From contig NZ_JACIEP010000015.1 of NCBI RefSeq assembly GCF_014196915.1, positions 30,058 through 94,057 on the forward strand: a DNA stretch of 64,000 nucleotides. Reading direction: 5' to 3'. The notes under the pieces were generated by a model, which was not told the origin of the DNA, made no database searches, and saw only the letters and a program-made list of their open reading frames with translations. Made by a program: the position numbers and the translations under genes. The stretch's first letter is position 1. Every line of letters begins with the position of its first letter. The DNA is from Dysgonomonas hofstadii. GTDB lineage: Bacteria > Bacteroidota > Bacteroidia > Bacteroidales > Dysgonomonadaceae. This document shows positions 19,069 through 26,964 of this stretch, one piece after another.

Positions 19069-19451
19069 TATTCGCCTTCGTTTTCCAGATCCTTATTCCT
19101 CACTATCAGGTAGAATGCAATATAGGCCAATCCCATACACATTATTGTAGACGAGGTTATTATCATGAATTCCACATAGTACTCATACAGACTGCCTACA
19201 GTAATAATCATCCCGAGAATAAGCCCTAGAGCAATGCCTATACACAGTATACCATTGCGGAGCGAACGGTATTTGTTCGGGGCGGGTTTACTCTTGGCAG
19301 GAGGCACGATACCATGCTTAGCCAACTCAAGGCGTTCCTTGTTGTTAGAAGTAATAAGTTTTACCAATACATAAGCTCCTAAGATAACGGGCAAACCGAA
19401 TATGCAAACTATCGCAAGTATCGGTATTAATGCTTCCATAAATGCTTCCAT
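19068..19451 (-). CDS. DUF6249-like membrane protein, coupled to the ECF sigma factor
   Basis: 127 residues: one helix near the N-terminus (about 7-32), a charged stretch ERLELAKHGIVPPA with a Lys/Pro-rich linker, then two closely packed helices (about 68-90 and 94-113). The LAKHGIVPP element followed by two helices is the pattern of DUF6249-type proteins found beside ECF sigma factors in Bacteroidota. Its stop shares one base with the sigma gene's start. An alternative ATG four codons later is possible. Likely a membrane partner or regulator of the sigma factor, by context only. Confidence 0.75.
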   Translation of the reverse strand: MEAFMEALIPILAIVCIFGLPVILGAYVLVKLITSNNKERLELAKHGIVPPAKSKPAPNKYRSLRNGILCIGIALGLILGMIITVGSLYEYYVEFMIITSSTIMCMGLAYIAFYLIVRNKDLENEGE

Positions 19452-19763
19452 AATTATTTATTTTTAGTTGTTATTAATCTGTTTTCGATAATATGACTAC
19501 AAAGGTTTTCATTCGGTTACAAATTTCAGGTATTTTTTTCCCGGTAATCATATTTTTATTGCAAATATAAGTGTAGAAAGGTTTTAAACAGCCATCTTTA
19601 TTAAATAATCTTTTTATAGTGAATGGCCAATCCAATACTTCTCTCTAAAGAAATTTCATTTACCAATCACCTTAAAATTATAAAATAGAGATTTCAGCGT
19701 CTATTACAGAACATTTCCCAGAATGCCATTGTTTTAAGATAGAATCACATGAAATAAAAAAAT
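19452..19763. other. 312-base AT-rich divergent intergenic region
   Basis: It separates the minus-strand sigma operon from the plus-strand amide hydrolase gene and should hold both promoters. No clean TTTG/TAnnTTTG pair was found for either gene; the nearest is a minus-strand AACCTTTG at 19500-19507, one base off consensus. No frame or repeat of note. Confidence 0.5.
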
Positions 19764-20813
19764 ATGAGAACTATTAAAAAACTAAGTTTAGTGCTATTCA
19801 CTATCATTGCAGGAGCACAATTAACTGTTGCCGATGCCTGCACAAGAGTTGTTTATCATGGTCCGGCCAATACAATACTGACAGGCCGCACAATGGATTG
19901 GAAAGAAGACAGCCGCAGTAATATCTGGATTTTCCCAAGAGGTATGCAACGTAGTGGAGAAATCAGTAAGAACCCTCTGCGATGGACATCCAAATACGGC
20001 AGTGTGGTAACTGCTGCTTATGATATTTGCAGTACCGACGGAATGAATGAAAAAGGGCTGGTAGCTAATCTGTTGTGGCTGGCCGAATCGGAATATCCGC
20101 AATGGAACGGACAAAAACCAGGGCTATCTATTGCAGCATGGGTGCAATATATGCTCGATAACTTTGCAACAGTAGACGAAGCTGTAAAAGAAATGGAGAA
20201 AGGAGAATTTGAGGTGGTTTCGGATATGATGCCCGACGGATCGCGTATGGCTACCTTGCATCTTTCCATTTCAGATACGACAGGAGATAATGCTATATTC
20301 GAATACATCAACGGTAAACTGGTAATCCATCACGACAGATCTTATCAGGTGATGACAAACTCTCCTATATTCGACCAGCAACTGGCATTGAACGAATACT
20401 GGAAAAATATCGGGGGACTTACTTTTCTTCCGGGAACTAATCGTGCCGCCGACCGTTTCGTAAGAGCTTCTTACTATATTAATGTTATACCAAAGACTGA
20501 AGATACACGCACATCTGTAGCAAGTGTCTTCAGTGTTATACGCAACACATCTGTTCCTTTTGGTATAAGCACTCCTAACGAACCGAATATTTCATCTACA
20601 ATATGGAGAACAGTAGCAGACCAGAAGAATAAAACATATTATTTCGAATCTACCTTGTCTCCGAATGTGATATGGGTAAACTTCAAAGACATCAATTTTA
20701 CCGAAAACGCTCCCGTGAAAAAACTTGATCTTGTGAGCAACAAGACATATGTAGGTAATACAATCAATAATTTTGTTGATAGTAAGCCATTTGAATTTCT
20801 CGGAAGAGATTAA
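19764..20813 (+). CDS. Linear amide C-N hydrolase (choloylglycine hydrolase / penicillin V acylase family)
   Basis: 349 residues. A signal peptide ends just before ACTRVVYHG. Cys26 would become the N-terminal nucleophile after cleavage, as required for Ntn hydrolases. TGRTMDWKED supplies the Arg/Asp pair, and NEKGLVANLLWLAESEYP and the Asn-containing segment TVDEAVKEM follow the family order. Members cleave amide bonds in conjugated bile acids, penicillin V or N-acyl signals. The exported location and the Ser/Asn-rich substrate region do not settle which. The gene stands alone with a strong terminator at its 3' side. Confidence 0.92.
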   Translation: MRTIKKLSLVLFTIIAGAQLTVADACTRVVYHGPANTILTGRTMDWKEDSRSNIWIFPRGMQRSGEISKNPLRWTSKYGSVVTAAYDICSTDGMNEKGLVANLLWLAESEYPQWNGQKPGLSIAAWVQYMLDNFATVDEAVKEMEKGEFEVVSDMMPDGSRMATLHLSISDTTGDNAIFEYINGKLVIHHDRSYQVMTNSPIFDQQLALNEYWKNIGGLTFLPGTNRAADRFVRASYYINVIPKTEDTRTSVASVFSVIRNTSVPFGISTPNEPNISSTIWRTVADQKNKTYYFESTLSPNVIWVNFKDINFTENAPVKKLDLVSNKTYVGNTINNFVDSKPFEFLGRD

Positions 20814-20832
20814 GCGTTCCCGATAAAAAGGA

Positions 20833-20867
20833 TTTTTCACCATACTTTTTTTAAGTATGGTGAAAAA
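20833..20867 (+). terminator. Hairpin terminator after the amide hydrolase gene
   Basis: A 15-bp stem (TTTTTCACCATACTT with its complement) and a 5-base T loop start 20 bases after the stop codon. The plus-strand tail is A-rich and not T-rich, so termination may be stronger from the other strand. Confidence 0.6.
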
Positions 20868-20882
20868 GAAGTCCCAGTGAGT

Positions 20883-20940
20883 AATACAAATCAGCAGTTG
20901 GAATTATTAATTTATATAATTCCAACTGCTGATTTGTATT
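20883..20940. repeat. Perfect 25-bp inverted repeat with 8-base loop
   Basis: Arms 20883-20907 and 20916-20940 are exactly complementary over 25 bases, enclosing TAATTTAT. It sits between the amide hydrolase terminator and the guaA terminator in a convergent gap. It is longer and more perfect than needed for termination and lacks a T-run on either side. It could be a protein-binding palindrome, a transcript stabiliser or a small mobile remnant. Confidence 0.85.
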
Positions 20941-20998
20941 AATAAGTTATTTGGAGCAAAACAAAAGATGTGATAAAAACAGGGATTTATTGAAACAA

Positions 20999-21030
20999 AA
21001 AGAGTTAGCTCATTTTTGAGCTAACTCTTT
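20999..21030 (-). terminator. Rho-independent terminator of guaA
   Basis: Arms AAAGAGTTAGCTCA and TGAGCTAACTCTTT around a TTTT loop, followed on the minus strand by a run of T (A-run at 20996-21000 on plus), 52 bases after the guaA stop. Confidence 0.8.
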
Positions 21031-21081
21031 GATTTTATATAGATTTATATGAAATATTTCTGATAGATTCAGAGATTGGTT

Positions 21082-22602
21082 TTATTCCCACTCGATCGTC
21101 GCAGGCGGCTTAGACGAAATATCGTAAACTACACGGTTTACCCCCTGCACTTTATTGATGATCTCATTCGATACCTTAGCCAGAAACTCGTATGGCAGAT
21201 GCGCCCAGTCGGCGGTCATTCCGTCAGTCGAAGTCACGGCGCGAAGTGCGATGGTATTTTCATAAGTACGTTCGTCACCCATCACTCCCACCGAACGGAT
21301 TGGCAACAGGATAGCTCCGGCCTGCCATATCTGGTCGTAAAGGTTATGCTGGCGAAGCATACGAACGAATATATCATCAGCGTTCTGTACTATTTCAACC
21401 TTTTCAGCGGTAACATCACCTAATATACGGATACCCAGTCCCGGCCCCGGAAATGGCTGGCGTTTGATCAGGTGCTCGGCCATGCCTAACTCCAATCCTA
21501 CCCGGCGAACCTCATCTTTGAATAGCAAACGAAGCGGCTCCACCAGCTTCAGATGCATTTTTTCGGGTAATCCACCCACGTTGTGATGTGATTTTATGAC
21601 CGTTCCGGTGATAGATAATGACTCGATAACATCGGGATAAATAGTTCCCTGCCCTAGCCATTTTATATTTTCAAGCTTATGCGCTTCTTCGTCGAAAACG
21701 TCGATAAAGCCTTTACCTATGATCTTACGTTTCTGTTCAGGATCGGTTACTCCCGCAAGGTTCTTATAGAAACGTTCTTTGGCATCGATACCTATAACAT
21801 TCAGTCCGAGATGTTCATAGTCTTTCAGCACATTCTCGAATTCATTTTTACGTAGCAATCCGTGATCGACAAAAATACATGTCAGATTCTTGCCGATAGC
21901 TCTGTTTAGCAAAACAGCAGTAACAGAAGAATCGACACCTCCCGAAAGGGCTAATATTACTTTGTCATCGCCCAGTTGTTCTTTTAATTCTGCTACAGTG
22001 GTATCTATAAATGAAGCCGGACTCCATCCTCTTTTCGAATGACAGATATTAAGGAAGTTGCTCAGGAGTTTTGTCCCGTCTTTTGTGTGGTACACTTCGG
22101 GATGAAACTGTACCGCCCATGTTTCTTCTCCTTGTATTCTATATGCTGCCGCCTCCACATCTTCGGTACAGGCGATCACTTCAAAATTATCGGGCAAAAC
22201 GGTGATCGTATCACCATGGGACATCCATACCTGAGATCCTTCTCCTATACCATCGAACAAAGGGGAGCCTTGTTTTATTTTAGTCAGATGAGCCCGTCCG
22301 TATTCGCGGGAATCGCTTTTTTCTACTTTTCCTCCCGATGTATAAGCCAGATATTGCGCTCCGTAGCAAATACCCAATACAGGAAATTTACCTCTGATCT
22401 GGCTGAGATCGGGTTTAAATGAATTTTCGTCATTTACAGAAAAAGGGCTTCCCGACAGGATAACGCCTTTCACCGATTCATCGCCAAAAGGGAATTTGTT
22501 ATAAGGAACAATTTCGCAGTATGCATTTAATTCCCTGACCCTGCGACCGATCAGTTGGGTGGTCTGCGACCCGAAATCGAGGATAATAATTTTCTCTTGC
22601 AT
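21082..22602 (-). CDS. guaA: GMP synthase (glutamine-hydrolysing)
   Basis: 506 residues from the ATG at 22602 ([13 protein letters not shown]). A frame extending to 22638 would begin inside the promoter. The N-terminal class I amidotransferase domain has its nucleophile Cys79 in GICYGAQ, with the His-x-Glu of FHPEVYHT later. The ATP-pyrophosphatase domain carries the P-loop LSGGVDSSV, and the C-terminal dimerisation domain ends PPATIEWE as usual. The enzyme converts XMP, ATP and glutamine to GMP. Length and motifs are complete. It has a -7 element at 22638-22645 and a terminator at 20999-21030, so it is monocistronic. Confidence 0.98.
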   Translation of the reverse strand: MQEKIIILDFGSQTTQLIGRRVRELNAYCEIVPYNKFPFGDESVKGVILSGSPFSVNDENSFKPDLSQIRGKFPVLGICYGAQYLAYTSGGKVEKSDSREYGRAHLTKIKQGSPLFDGIGEGSQVWMSHGDTITVLPDNFEVIACTEDVEAAAYRIQGEETWAVQFHPEVYHTKDGTKLLSNFLNICHSKRGWSPASFIDTTVAELKEQLGDDKVILALSGGVDSSVTAVLLNRAIGKNLTCIFVDHGLLRKNEFENVLKDYEHLGLNVIGIDAKERFYKNLAGVTDPEQKRKIIGKGFIDVFDEEAHKLENIKWLGQGTIYPDVIESLSITGTVIKSHHNVGGLPEKMHLKLVEPLRLLFKDEVRRVGLELGMAEHLIKRQPFPGPGLGIRILGDVTAEKVEIVQNADDIFVRMLRQHNLYDQIWQAGAILLPIRSVGVMGDERTYENTIALRAVTSTDGMTADWAHLPYEFLAKVSNEIINKVQGVNRVVYDISSKPPATIEWE

Positions 22603-22637
22603 AAAGAAGTAAGTAAAAGTTATTGAATTAATGAGCA

Positions 22638-22645
22638 CAAAGATA
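22638..22645 (-). promoter_or_regulatory. -7 promoter element of guaA
   Basis: Minus-strand TATCTTTG matches TAnnTTTG, 35 bases upstream of the guaA start. A clear TTTG -33 box at the right spacing is not evident. Confidence 0.55.
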
Positions 22646-22778
22646 CATCATTTTTTTTGTATAAAGTTGTTATAAGCTATTGTTGATATATTTTATAAAT
22701 ATCTGCCTGTTTACCTTATATTATTTTTGTTTCGCCGGTCAGCCAGCATCCTGCCTGATGAAAAAAAATGGGTATATA

Positions 22779-22834
22779 ATTGCAAATATAAATAATGTAA
22801 AGTATATTTGTCTTTTAGTAAAACTAACTTTACA
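22779..22834 (+). promoter_or_regulatory. Promoter with flanking inverted repeat before the membrane protein/Xre pair
   Basis: ATTG at 22779-22782, a 20-base gap and TATATTTG at 22803-22810 form a Bacteroidales-type promoter. Complementary arms TGTAAAGT (22796-22803) and ACTTTACA (22827-22834) straddle the -7 element. An inverted repeat placed there is a plausible operator for the Xre-type repressor encoded in the same transcript. Confidence 0.55.
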
Positions 22835-22851
22835 TAATAAAATTGATTAGT

Positions 22852-23253
22852 ATGGAAAACAGGCAACGTTTATTACCGCATTCGTTCAAGTATTTAGGAT
22901 GTATTATCTCTGGTATAACCCCATTTCTAGTATTTATTATTTTAAGGAAAGACATATTTGCGGACATGGAACAATCATTGTTAAAATTTCTGTTTTTTAC
23001 AGTGATTATACTCGGGCTATCGTTCATCACATTTGCCCGGGAAAGGATAGAAGATGAAATGACCGTATCAATACGTTCCAAAGCCATTGTATTTTCTTTC
23101 GCTACTACCGTCATCTATTTTTCTTTTCTAAAACCACTGGGAAATTTTATTTTATATGACAGGATAACTGAGGTTAATTCTTACGAAATTATATCTTTCA
23201 TGTTATTGTGCTATCTTATCATGTTTTATATCCTGAGAAGAAGAATGAAATGA
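22852..23253 (+). CDS. Small membrane protein paired with an Xre-type regulator
   Basis: 133 residues with four hydrophobic segments (about 15-32, 42-60, 75-95, 112-128) and a basic C-terminus (YILRRRMK). The ATG at 22852 is used; a TTG nine bases earlier is in frame but unnecessary. The stop overlaps the following regulator start as ATGA. Membrane protein plus short Xre regulator pairs of this kind are frequent in Firmicutes and Bacteroidota, and the function of the membrane partner is generally unknown. Confidence 0.75.
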   Translation: MENRQRLLPHSFKYLGCIISGITPFLVFIILRKDIFADMEQSLLKFLFFTVIILGLSFITFARERIEDEMTVSIRSKAIVFSFATTVIYFSFLKPLGNFILYDRITEVNSYEIISFMLLCYLIMFYILRRRMK

Positions 23254-23450
23254 AAAATACACTAAAACTTGAACGTGTCAGGCTGAATCTTACCCAACAG
23301 GAGCTAGCAAGACAGGTAGGCGTTTCGCGACAAACGATCAATTCTATTGAGACCTGCCGCTATATACCCTCTACAGTGCTGTCTTTGAAATTATCGGCAA
23401 TTTTCAATAAATCAGTAAACGAGATATTCGAACTGGACGATAAAGACTAA
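23250..23450 (+). CDS. Xre-family helix-turn-helix regulator
   Basis: 66 residues, almost entirely a Cro/C1-type DNA-binding domain: LERVRLNLTQQELARQVGVS with the recognition helix SRQTINSIETCRYIPS and a closing FELDD. This minimal size matches YozG-type repressors. The start at 23250 overlaps the membrane gene's stop by four bases, giving strict coupling. It probably represses its own operon through the inverted repeat around 22796-22834, an inference from position. Confidence 0.9.
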   Translation: MKNTLKLERVRLNLTQQELARQVGVSRQTINSIETCRYIPSTVLSLKLSAIFNKSVNEIFELDDKD

Positions 23451-23452
23451 GA

Positions 23453-23484
23453 TTTGCACCCTGCCTCTATTTCCCTTATCTTTG
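23453..23484 (+). promoter_or_regulatory. Bacteroidota-type promoter for the PhnA-like gene
   Basis: TTTG at 23453-23456, a 20-base spacer and TATCTTTG at 23477-23484, 30 bases upstream of the start. This is among the best matches to TTTG-N20-TAnnTTTG in the window. Confidence 0.7.
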
Positions 23485-23514
23485 CACCTTTAACATAAAA
23501 AACTAACATATAAA

Positions 23515-23844
23515 ATGGAAGGAACTCCAAATTGCCCTGCCTGCAGCATGGCTAATACTTATTTTGATGGTACAATGTTTATCTGCCCCGACTGTTTTCA
23601 TGAATGGACAGGAGATGCTCCGGCAGAAGCGGACGATACGACTCCACGCGACAGCAACGGAGCTGAGCTGATGGACGGGGATGCTGTGACCGTAATCAAA
23701 GACCTGAAAGTAAAGGGTTCGTCGATGGTTATAAAAAGAGGAACAAAAGTAAAAAGCATACGTCTGACAGAAGAACCTACCGAGGTGGATTGCAAAATAG
23801 AAGGATCGAGCATCGTATTGAAAACCTGTTTCCTGAAAAAATAA
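23515..23844 (+). CDS. PhnA-like zinc ribbon protein
   Basis: 109 residues. An N-terminal zinc ribbon with two Cys pairs (CPACSMANTYFDGTMFICPDC) is followed by the PhnA domain (DSNGAELMDGDAVTVIKDLKVKGSS and VKSIRLTEE). Despite the historical name linked to alkylphosphonate operons, PhnA-type proteins have no proven role in phosphonate breakdown; they are small cytosolic proteins of unclear function. Complete by family length, with its own promoter. Neighbours give no functional clue. Confidence 0.9.
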   Translation: MEGTPNCPACSMANTYFDGTMFICPDCFHEWTGDAPAEADDTTPRDSNGAELMDGDAVTVIKDLKVKGSSMVIKRGTKVKSIRLTEEPTEVDCKIEGSSIVLKTCFLKK

Positions 23845-23924
23845 TCTGACTGACTATTAATCATTTATACAAAAGTGTTTATAACTTTAACGTTACAGAT
23901 ACTTTTTTTATTGAGAATACTGCA

Positions 23925-23932
23925 TAACTTTG
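23925..23932 (+). promoter_or_regulatory. -7 promoter element almost abutting the MBL hydrolase start
   Basis: TAACTTTG fits TAnnTTTG and ends only eight bases before the ATG at 23941. Transcription from it would give a leaderless or nearly leaderless message. No exact TTTG -33 box was found upstream. Confidence 0.5.
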
Positions 23933-23940
23933 CAGCCGTT

Positions 23941-24765
23941 ATGCAATACGATCTCTTCACACAATATAAATATAAGTTTTTTAGTCTTGGCAGCGGCAGT
24001 AGCGGTAATTGTTACTACCTGGGCACCAAAGAATACGGCATATTGATAGATGCCGGAGTAGGTATCCGCACCGTTAAGAAAGCATTAAAAGAGTATGGGG
24101 TGGCATTTGAGAAGATCAATGCTATACTAATCACCCACGATCATGCCGACCATATAAAAACAGTTGGCTGTTTTGGGGATAAACATAGTATTCCGGTTTA
24201 TACTACCGAAACCGTACACGAAGGTATACAACGCAACAGGGTTGTTCATGCCGATCTTTTCCAGACCAAAAGAGTGATTGAGAAAGAAAAAGCGTTCGAA
24301 ATCAGGGATTTTAAAATAACTGCGTTCGAAGTGCCTCACGACAGTATAGATAACGTAGGCTATCATATCGAATTCGACGGCCAGTCTTTTGTCATTGTCA
24401 CCGACATCGGATGCATTACGGACAAAATAAGGGAGTATGCATCCCGGGCCAATCATCTGGTTATCGAATCGAACTATGATGAATATATGCTACAGGCAGG
24501 CCGTTATCCTTATTACCTTAAACAGCGCATAGGAAACGGGATGGGACACCTGAGCAACCGTCTTTCGGCCGATTTTATCGCCAGCATTTACAATGAACGC
24601 CTGCGAAACATCTGGTTGTGCCATCTCAGCCAGGACAACAACCGCCCCGAACTGGCATACCAGACTGTAGAAGAGGCTCTCAAGACCAAAGGCTGCCAGG
24701 TAGGCAAACATATCAGGCTGGAGGCTCTCAGCCGCTATAAGGTATCGGGATTGAGGGAATTCTGA
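23941..24765 (+). CDS. MBL-fold metallo-hydrolase (YycJ/WalJ-like)
   Basis: 274 residues from MQYDLFTQYKYKFFSLGSGSSGN. The metallo-beta-lactamase metal motif is THDHADH, preceded by LGSGSSGNCYYLG and DAGVGIRT. VPHDSIDNVGYHIE and the later CHLSQDNN complete the YycJ pattern. Relatives are double-strand 5'-3' exonucleases or phosphodiesterases linked to mismatch repair or cell-wall control. The frame stays open further upstream to 23875 without an ATG, but ATG 23941 matches the family start. It is a single gene with a promoter directly against the start. Confidence 0.9.
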   Translation: MQYDLFTQYKYKFFSLGSGSSGNCYYLGTKEYGILIDAGVGIRTVKKALKEYGVAFEKINAILITHDHADHIKTVGCFGDKHSIPVYTTETVHEGIQRNRVVHADLFQTKRVIEKEKAFEIRDFKITAFEVPHDSIDNVGYHIEFDGQSFVIVTDIGCITDKIREYASRANHLVIESNYDEYMLQAGRYPYYLKQRIGNGMGHLSNRLSADFIASIYNERLRNIWLCHLSQDNNRPELAYQTVEEALKTKGCQVGKHIRLEALSRYKVSGLREF

Positions 24766-24848
24766 TCTTTTATTTAAAGTTTATAAATAGGGAAAATGGA
24801 TTTCCTGTTTTTTGTTATTACCTTTACAATATCTTAATATCATAGAAA

Positions 24849-24989
24849 ATGGGACAAACTGACATGACCAAAAAAGTACTAGCCATAACTATTGTTGCAG
24901 CAGTGAGCAGTGTTGCGGTTTATGCATATATACAAAAGAAAAAACGTGACAGGGCCAAACGCAGGAACTTACCTGTAAACTTCATTTAA
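24849..24989 (+). CDS. Very small single-helix membrane protein
   Basis: A 46-residue frame: a polar start MGQTDMTKK, one hydrophobic helix (about 10-29, VLAITIVAAVSSVAVYAYI) and a strongly basic tail (QKKKRDRAKRRN). A start at the second Met (24864) is also possible. The frame's stop overlaps the 3' end of the minus-strand gene by four bases. The helix-plus-basic-tail design and its clean position favour a real gene; no ribosome-binding site or promoter is clear. Function unknown. Confidence 0.5.
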   Translation: MGQTDMTKKVLAITIVAAVSSVAVYAYIQKKKRDRAKRRNLPVNFI

Positions 24990-26449
24990 CTCAGTTCGCT
25001 TACGTCGCTTATTCCCCTCCTGTTGAAGAGTACCCTGTATTTTTTGTAATACTCGTCCTCATCGGATTTACAATGTAAAATAAAATACAGCGAATACATT
25101 TTATTTCCCCTGATACTCACAAAGCCGTTGTCTTCATCTGCCATATAAAGGGGTATATGCGGATTATCCATTTTCTGTGTATAATTCATCAGGTTGAAAC
25201 GGGTAATGTCGTTAATGCCCGAAAGCCGATATTCCTTATACTTTTCGATGTCTTCTTTCGATAGTTTCACCCATTTGCGGTATAAGATTATCTTTTCATC
25301 ATATACCTGATTCTCAGCTTCTACCAGTGGGCTACGGGCACGGATAGCCTTTACTTCGTCAGGTATCTTTTCGTCGGGCATATAGTCGAAGGCTTCTTTT
25401 ACCCAGCCGATCTCCTGTTTGCGAATACTTAATTTGAGCTTGGTATCGAAATATTTTTTCCCCATCTGCGAAGAAAAATAGTAACGCATCATGTCCTTTA
25501 TACGGTCTTTGAACATATAGCTGAACACCAGTATAAGAAACAGGTCGGTTGTGAAATTCCCGAAGCGCAAGGTTGCAAAGAATGAAACAACTGTGGCAAA
25601 CACCATAGCGATACCGGCGGCGATACTGTAATAGAATTGCTCGGCCAATAACCCGTCCCTTTTGCGTATAACCTGAAGGAAAAGGTCACTTTCGACGAAT
25701 TTTTTAAGGATATTGCGTTGTGTTATCACCAGGCTGTTATGCTTGTCGTTGTCTTTATCGAGCAGCATAAAACCCCGTTTCTTCCGGTGGGCTATTTCAT
25801 TTTCGAGCAATCGGTTCAAGCCTGACTTTACTTGCGGGTACAGAGGGTTGTCTTTCAGTGAACTAATCACTTGAAAAGTATATTGCTCGGTAATATTCCC
25901 CAGAAAATCGTCTCCGAAAAGATAATATTCCCGTTGCTGTTTGGTGATTTCCGGATTTTCCAGTTCATCCCACATTTCACGGTAACGGAGATTGATCTCG
26001 CTGATGTCGCGGATAAAAGCCTCTACATGATCTATTGTTTTGTCATCAGTCGCTATACTCTCTATGATCTCCACATGTCTGCGTAAGGCGCTTTTCACTA
26101 TGCAGACAAACATTTTCACCTGATAGACGAAGCTTTCTGTTTTCACTTCATCTGCCGGATCGAGCACAAGTGCATCTATGGCCTTTTGCAGGCGGGGTAA
26201 TGGCCCTCTCCCGGCTTTTAAAATCTCTTGCAGGGAATAGACCGGAGTAATGAGCCGGATATTATTTTTTACATCACGGTAGAAATCTGTCTTTTTGTAA
26301 GTCGCACGGTTTATATCGATACTGTTAGGCACAAAAATCCATGTGTTTATCTTGAATTCATTGGCATCTCTATCTTTGCTGCCGGTGATAAAGCCTATCT
26401 TGAATTCAAGTGAAAAATTATCATGTACTTTTACCTGTGTATCTATCAT
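24986..26449 (-). CDS. Large protein of unknown function with a central membrane hairpin
   Basis: 487 residues. The first 270 are charged and largely helical, containing VQVKMFVCIVKSALRRH-like and DISEINLRYREMWDEL segments. Two adjacent hydrophobic helices follow (about 278-297 and 300-320, FYYSIAAGIAMVFATVV and TDLFLILVFSYMF), then a charged C-terminal domain of about 160 residues. The topology suggests two cytosolic domains joined by a membrane hairpin. I recognise no named family or catalytic motif. Monocistronic; its upstream side is filled by repeat A copies. Confidence 0.75.
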   Translation of the reverse strand: MIDTQVKVHDNFSLEFKIGFITGSKDRDANEFKINTWIFVPNSIDINRATYKKTDFYRDVKNNIRLITPVYSLQEILKAGRGPLPRLQKAIDALVLDPADEVKTESFVYQVKMFVCIVKSALRRHVEIIESIATDDKTIDHVEAFIRDISEINLRYREMWDELENPEITKQQREYYLFGDDFLGNITEQYTFQVISSLKDNPLYPQVKSGLNRLLENEIAHRKKRGFMLLDKDNDKHNSLVITQRNILKKFVESDLFLQVIRKRDGLLAEQFYYSIAAGIAMVFATVVSFFATLRFGNFTTDLFLILVFSYMFKDRIKDMMRYYFSSQMGKKYFDTKLKLSIRKQEIGWVKEAFDYMPDEKIPDEVKAIRARSPLVEAENQVYDEKIILYRKWVKLSKEDIEKYKEYRLSGINDITRFNLMNYTQKMDNPHIPLYMADEDNGFVSIRGNKMYSLYFILHCKSDEDEYYKKYRVLFNRRGISDVSELS

Positions 26450-26483
26450 ATATTTTGTTATATAAAACGTTCATTTCTCTTAT

Positions 26484-26680
26484 ACTACGCGCAATCGCAG
26501 ATTGCTTGTGTCCCTTTTGGCCAAATCCCCAAAAGGAACCAAAAACGCTTTGGTGGCTCATCCTTCGTGCTACCCGTTACAGGTTCACGGGCTAAACCGA
26601 AAGATTGTCCTGCGGACGCTTTCGGTTTCACGCCCCTTTCACCTGACGGGTGCCCAGCACTACGGCCTAATGCCACCGGG
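26484..26680 (-). repeat. Dispersed structured repeat A, copy 2 (minus orientation)
   Basis: Read on the minus strand this follows the module order of the copy at 15773-16026: GGTGGCAT, GGCACCCGTCAGG, GAAAGGGGCGTGAAACC, the middle hairpin, GATGAGCCACCAAAG, then the TTTTGG/CCAAAA hairpin and GCAATC/GATTGC. The middle stem is AAACCGAAAG/CTTTCGGTTT (26594-26603 and 26619-26628), so several base pairs are swapped relative to copy 1 while pairing is intact. It fills the gap upstream of the 487-residue gene. Confidence 0.85.
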
Positions 26681-26733
26681 CAAAGCCACGTCAAGGCAGG
26701 GTAATTCCCTATCGTGCGTCAGCTTTCCGTGCA

Positions 26734-26900
26734 TAGGTTCACCTGTCCGGTGAAGACGGCGTGAAACCAAATACTGTCTGAGCCGAAGGCGAGTTTATTT
26801 GGTTTAGCCGGCAAGCCGTTGACAGGTCGACGGGGAACCAAGCACTAGCCTTTTGTTTCGTTTTGGGCAATGCCAAAATGAAAAACAAACCCGAAGGGTG
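26734..26900 (+). repeat. Dispersed structured repeat A, copy 3 (plus orientation, partial)
   Basis: It shares the middle hairpin with copy 1 almost exactly (arms 26764-26773 and 26796-26805), then diverges. It keeps a TTTTGG/CCAAAA hairpin (26856-26866 and 26873-26883) with different flanking pairs. With copy 2 it forms a back-to-back pair across 26484-26900. The remaining bases to 26964 hold nothing recognisable. Confidence 0.75.
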
Positions 26901-26964
26901 CGTTAGATGAATAGAACGATTATTTTTTACAATCATAATAATTTCAACTACTGATTGGCATAAT

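Noticed and set aside
26485..26694. Several short frames on both strands in the repeat region
   Set aside because: They translate repeat A copies and contain no conserved protein; hairpin structure explains the sequence better.
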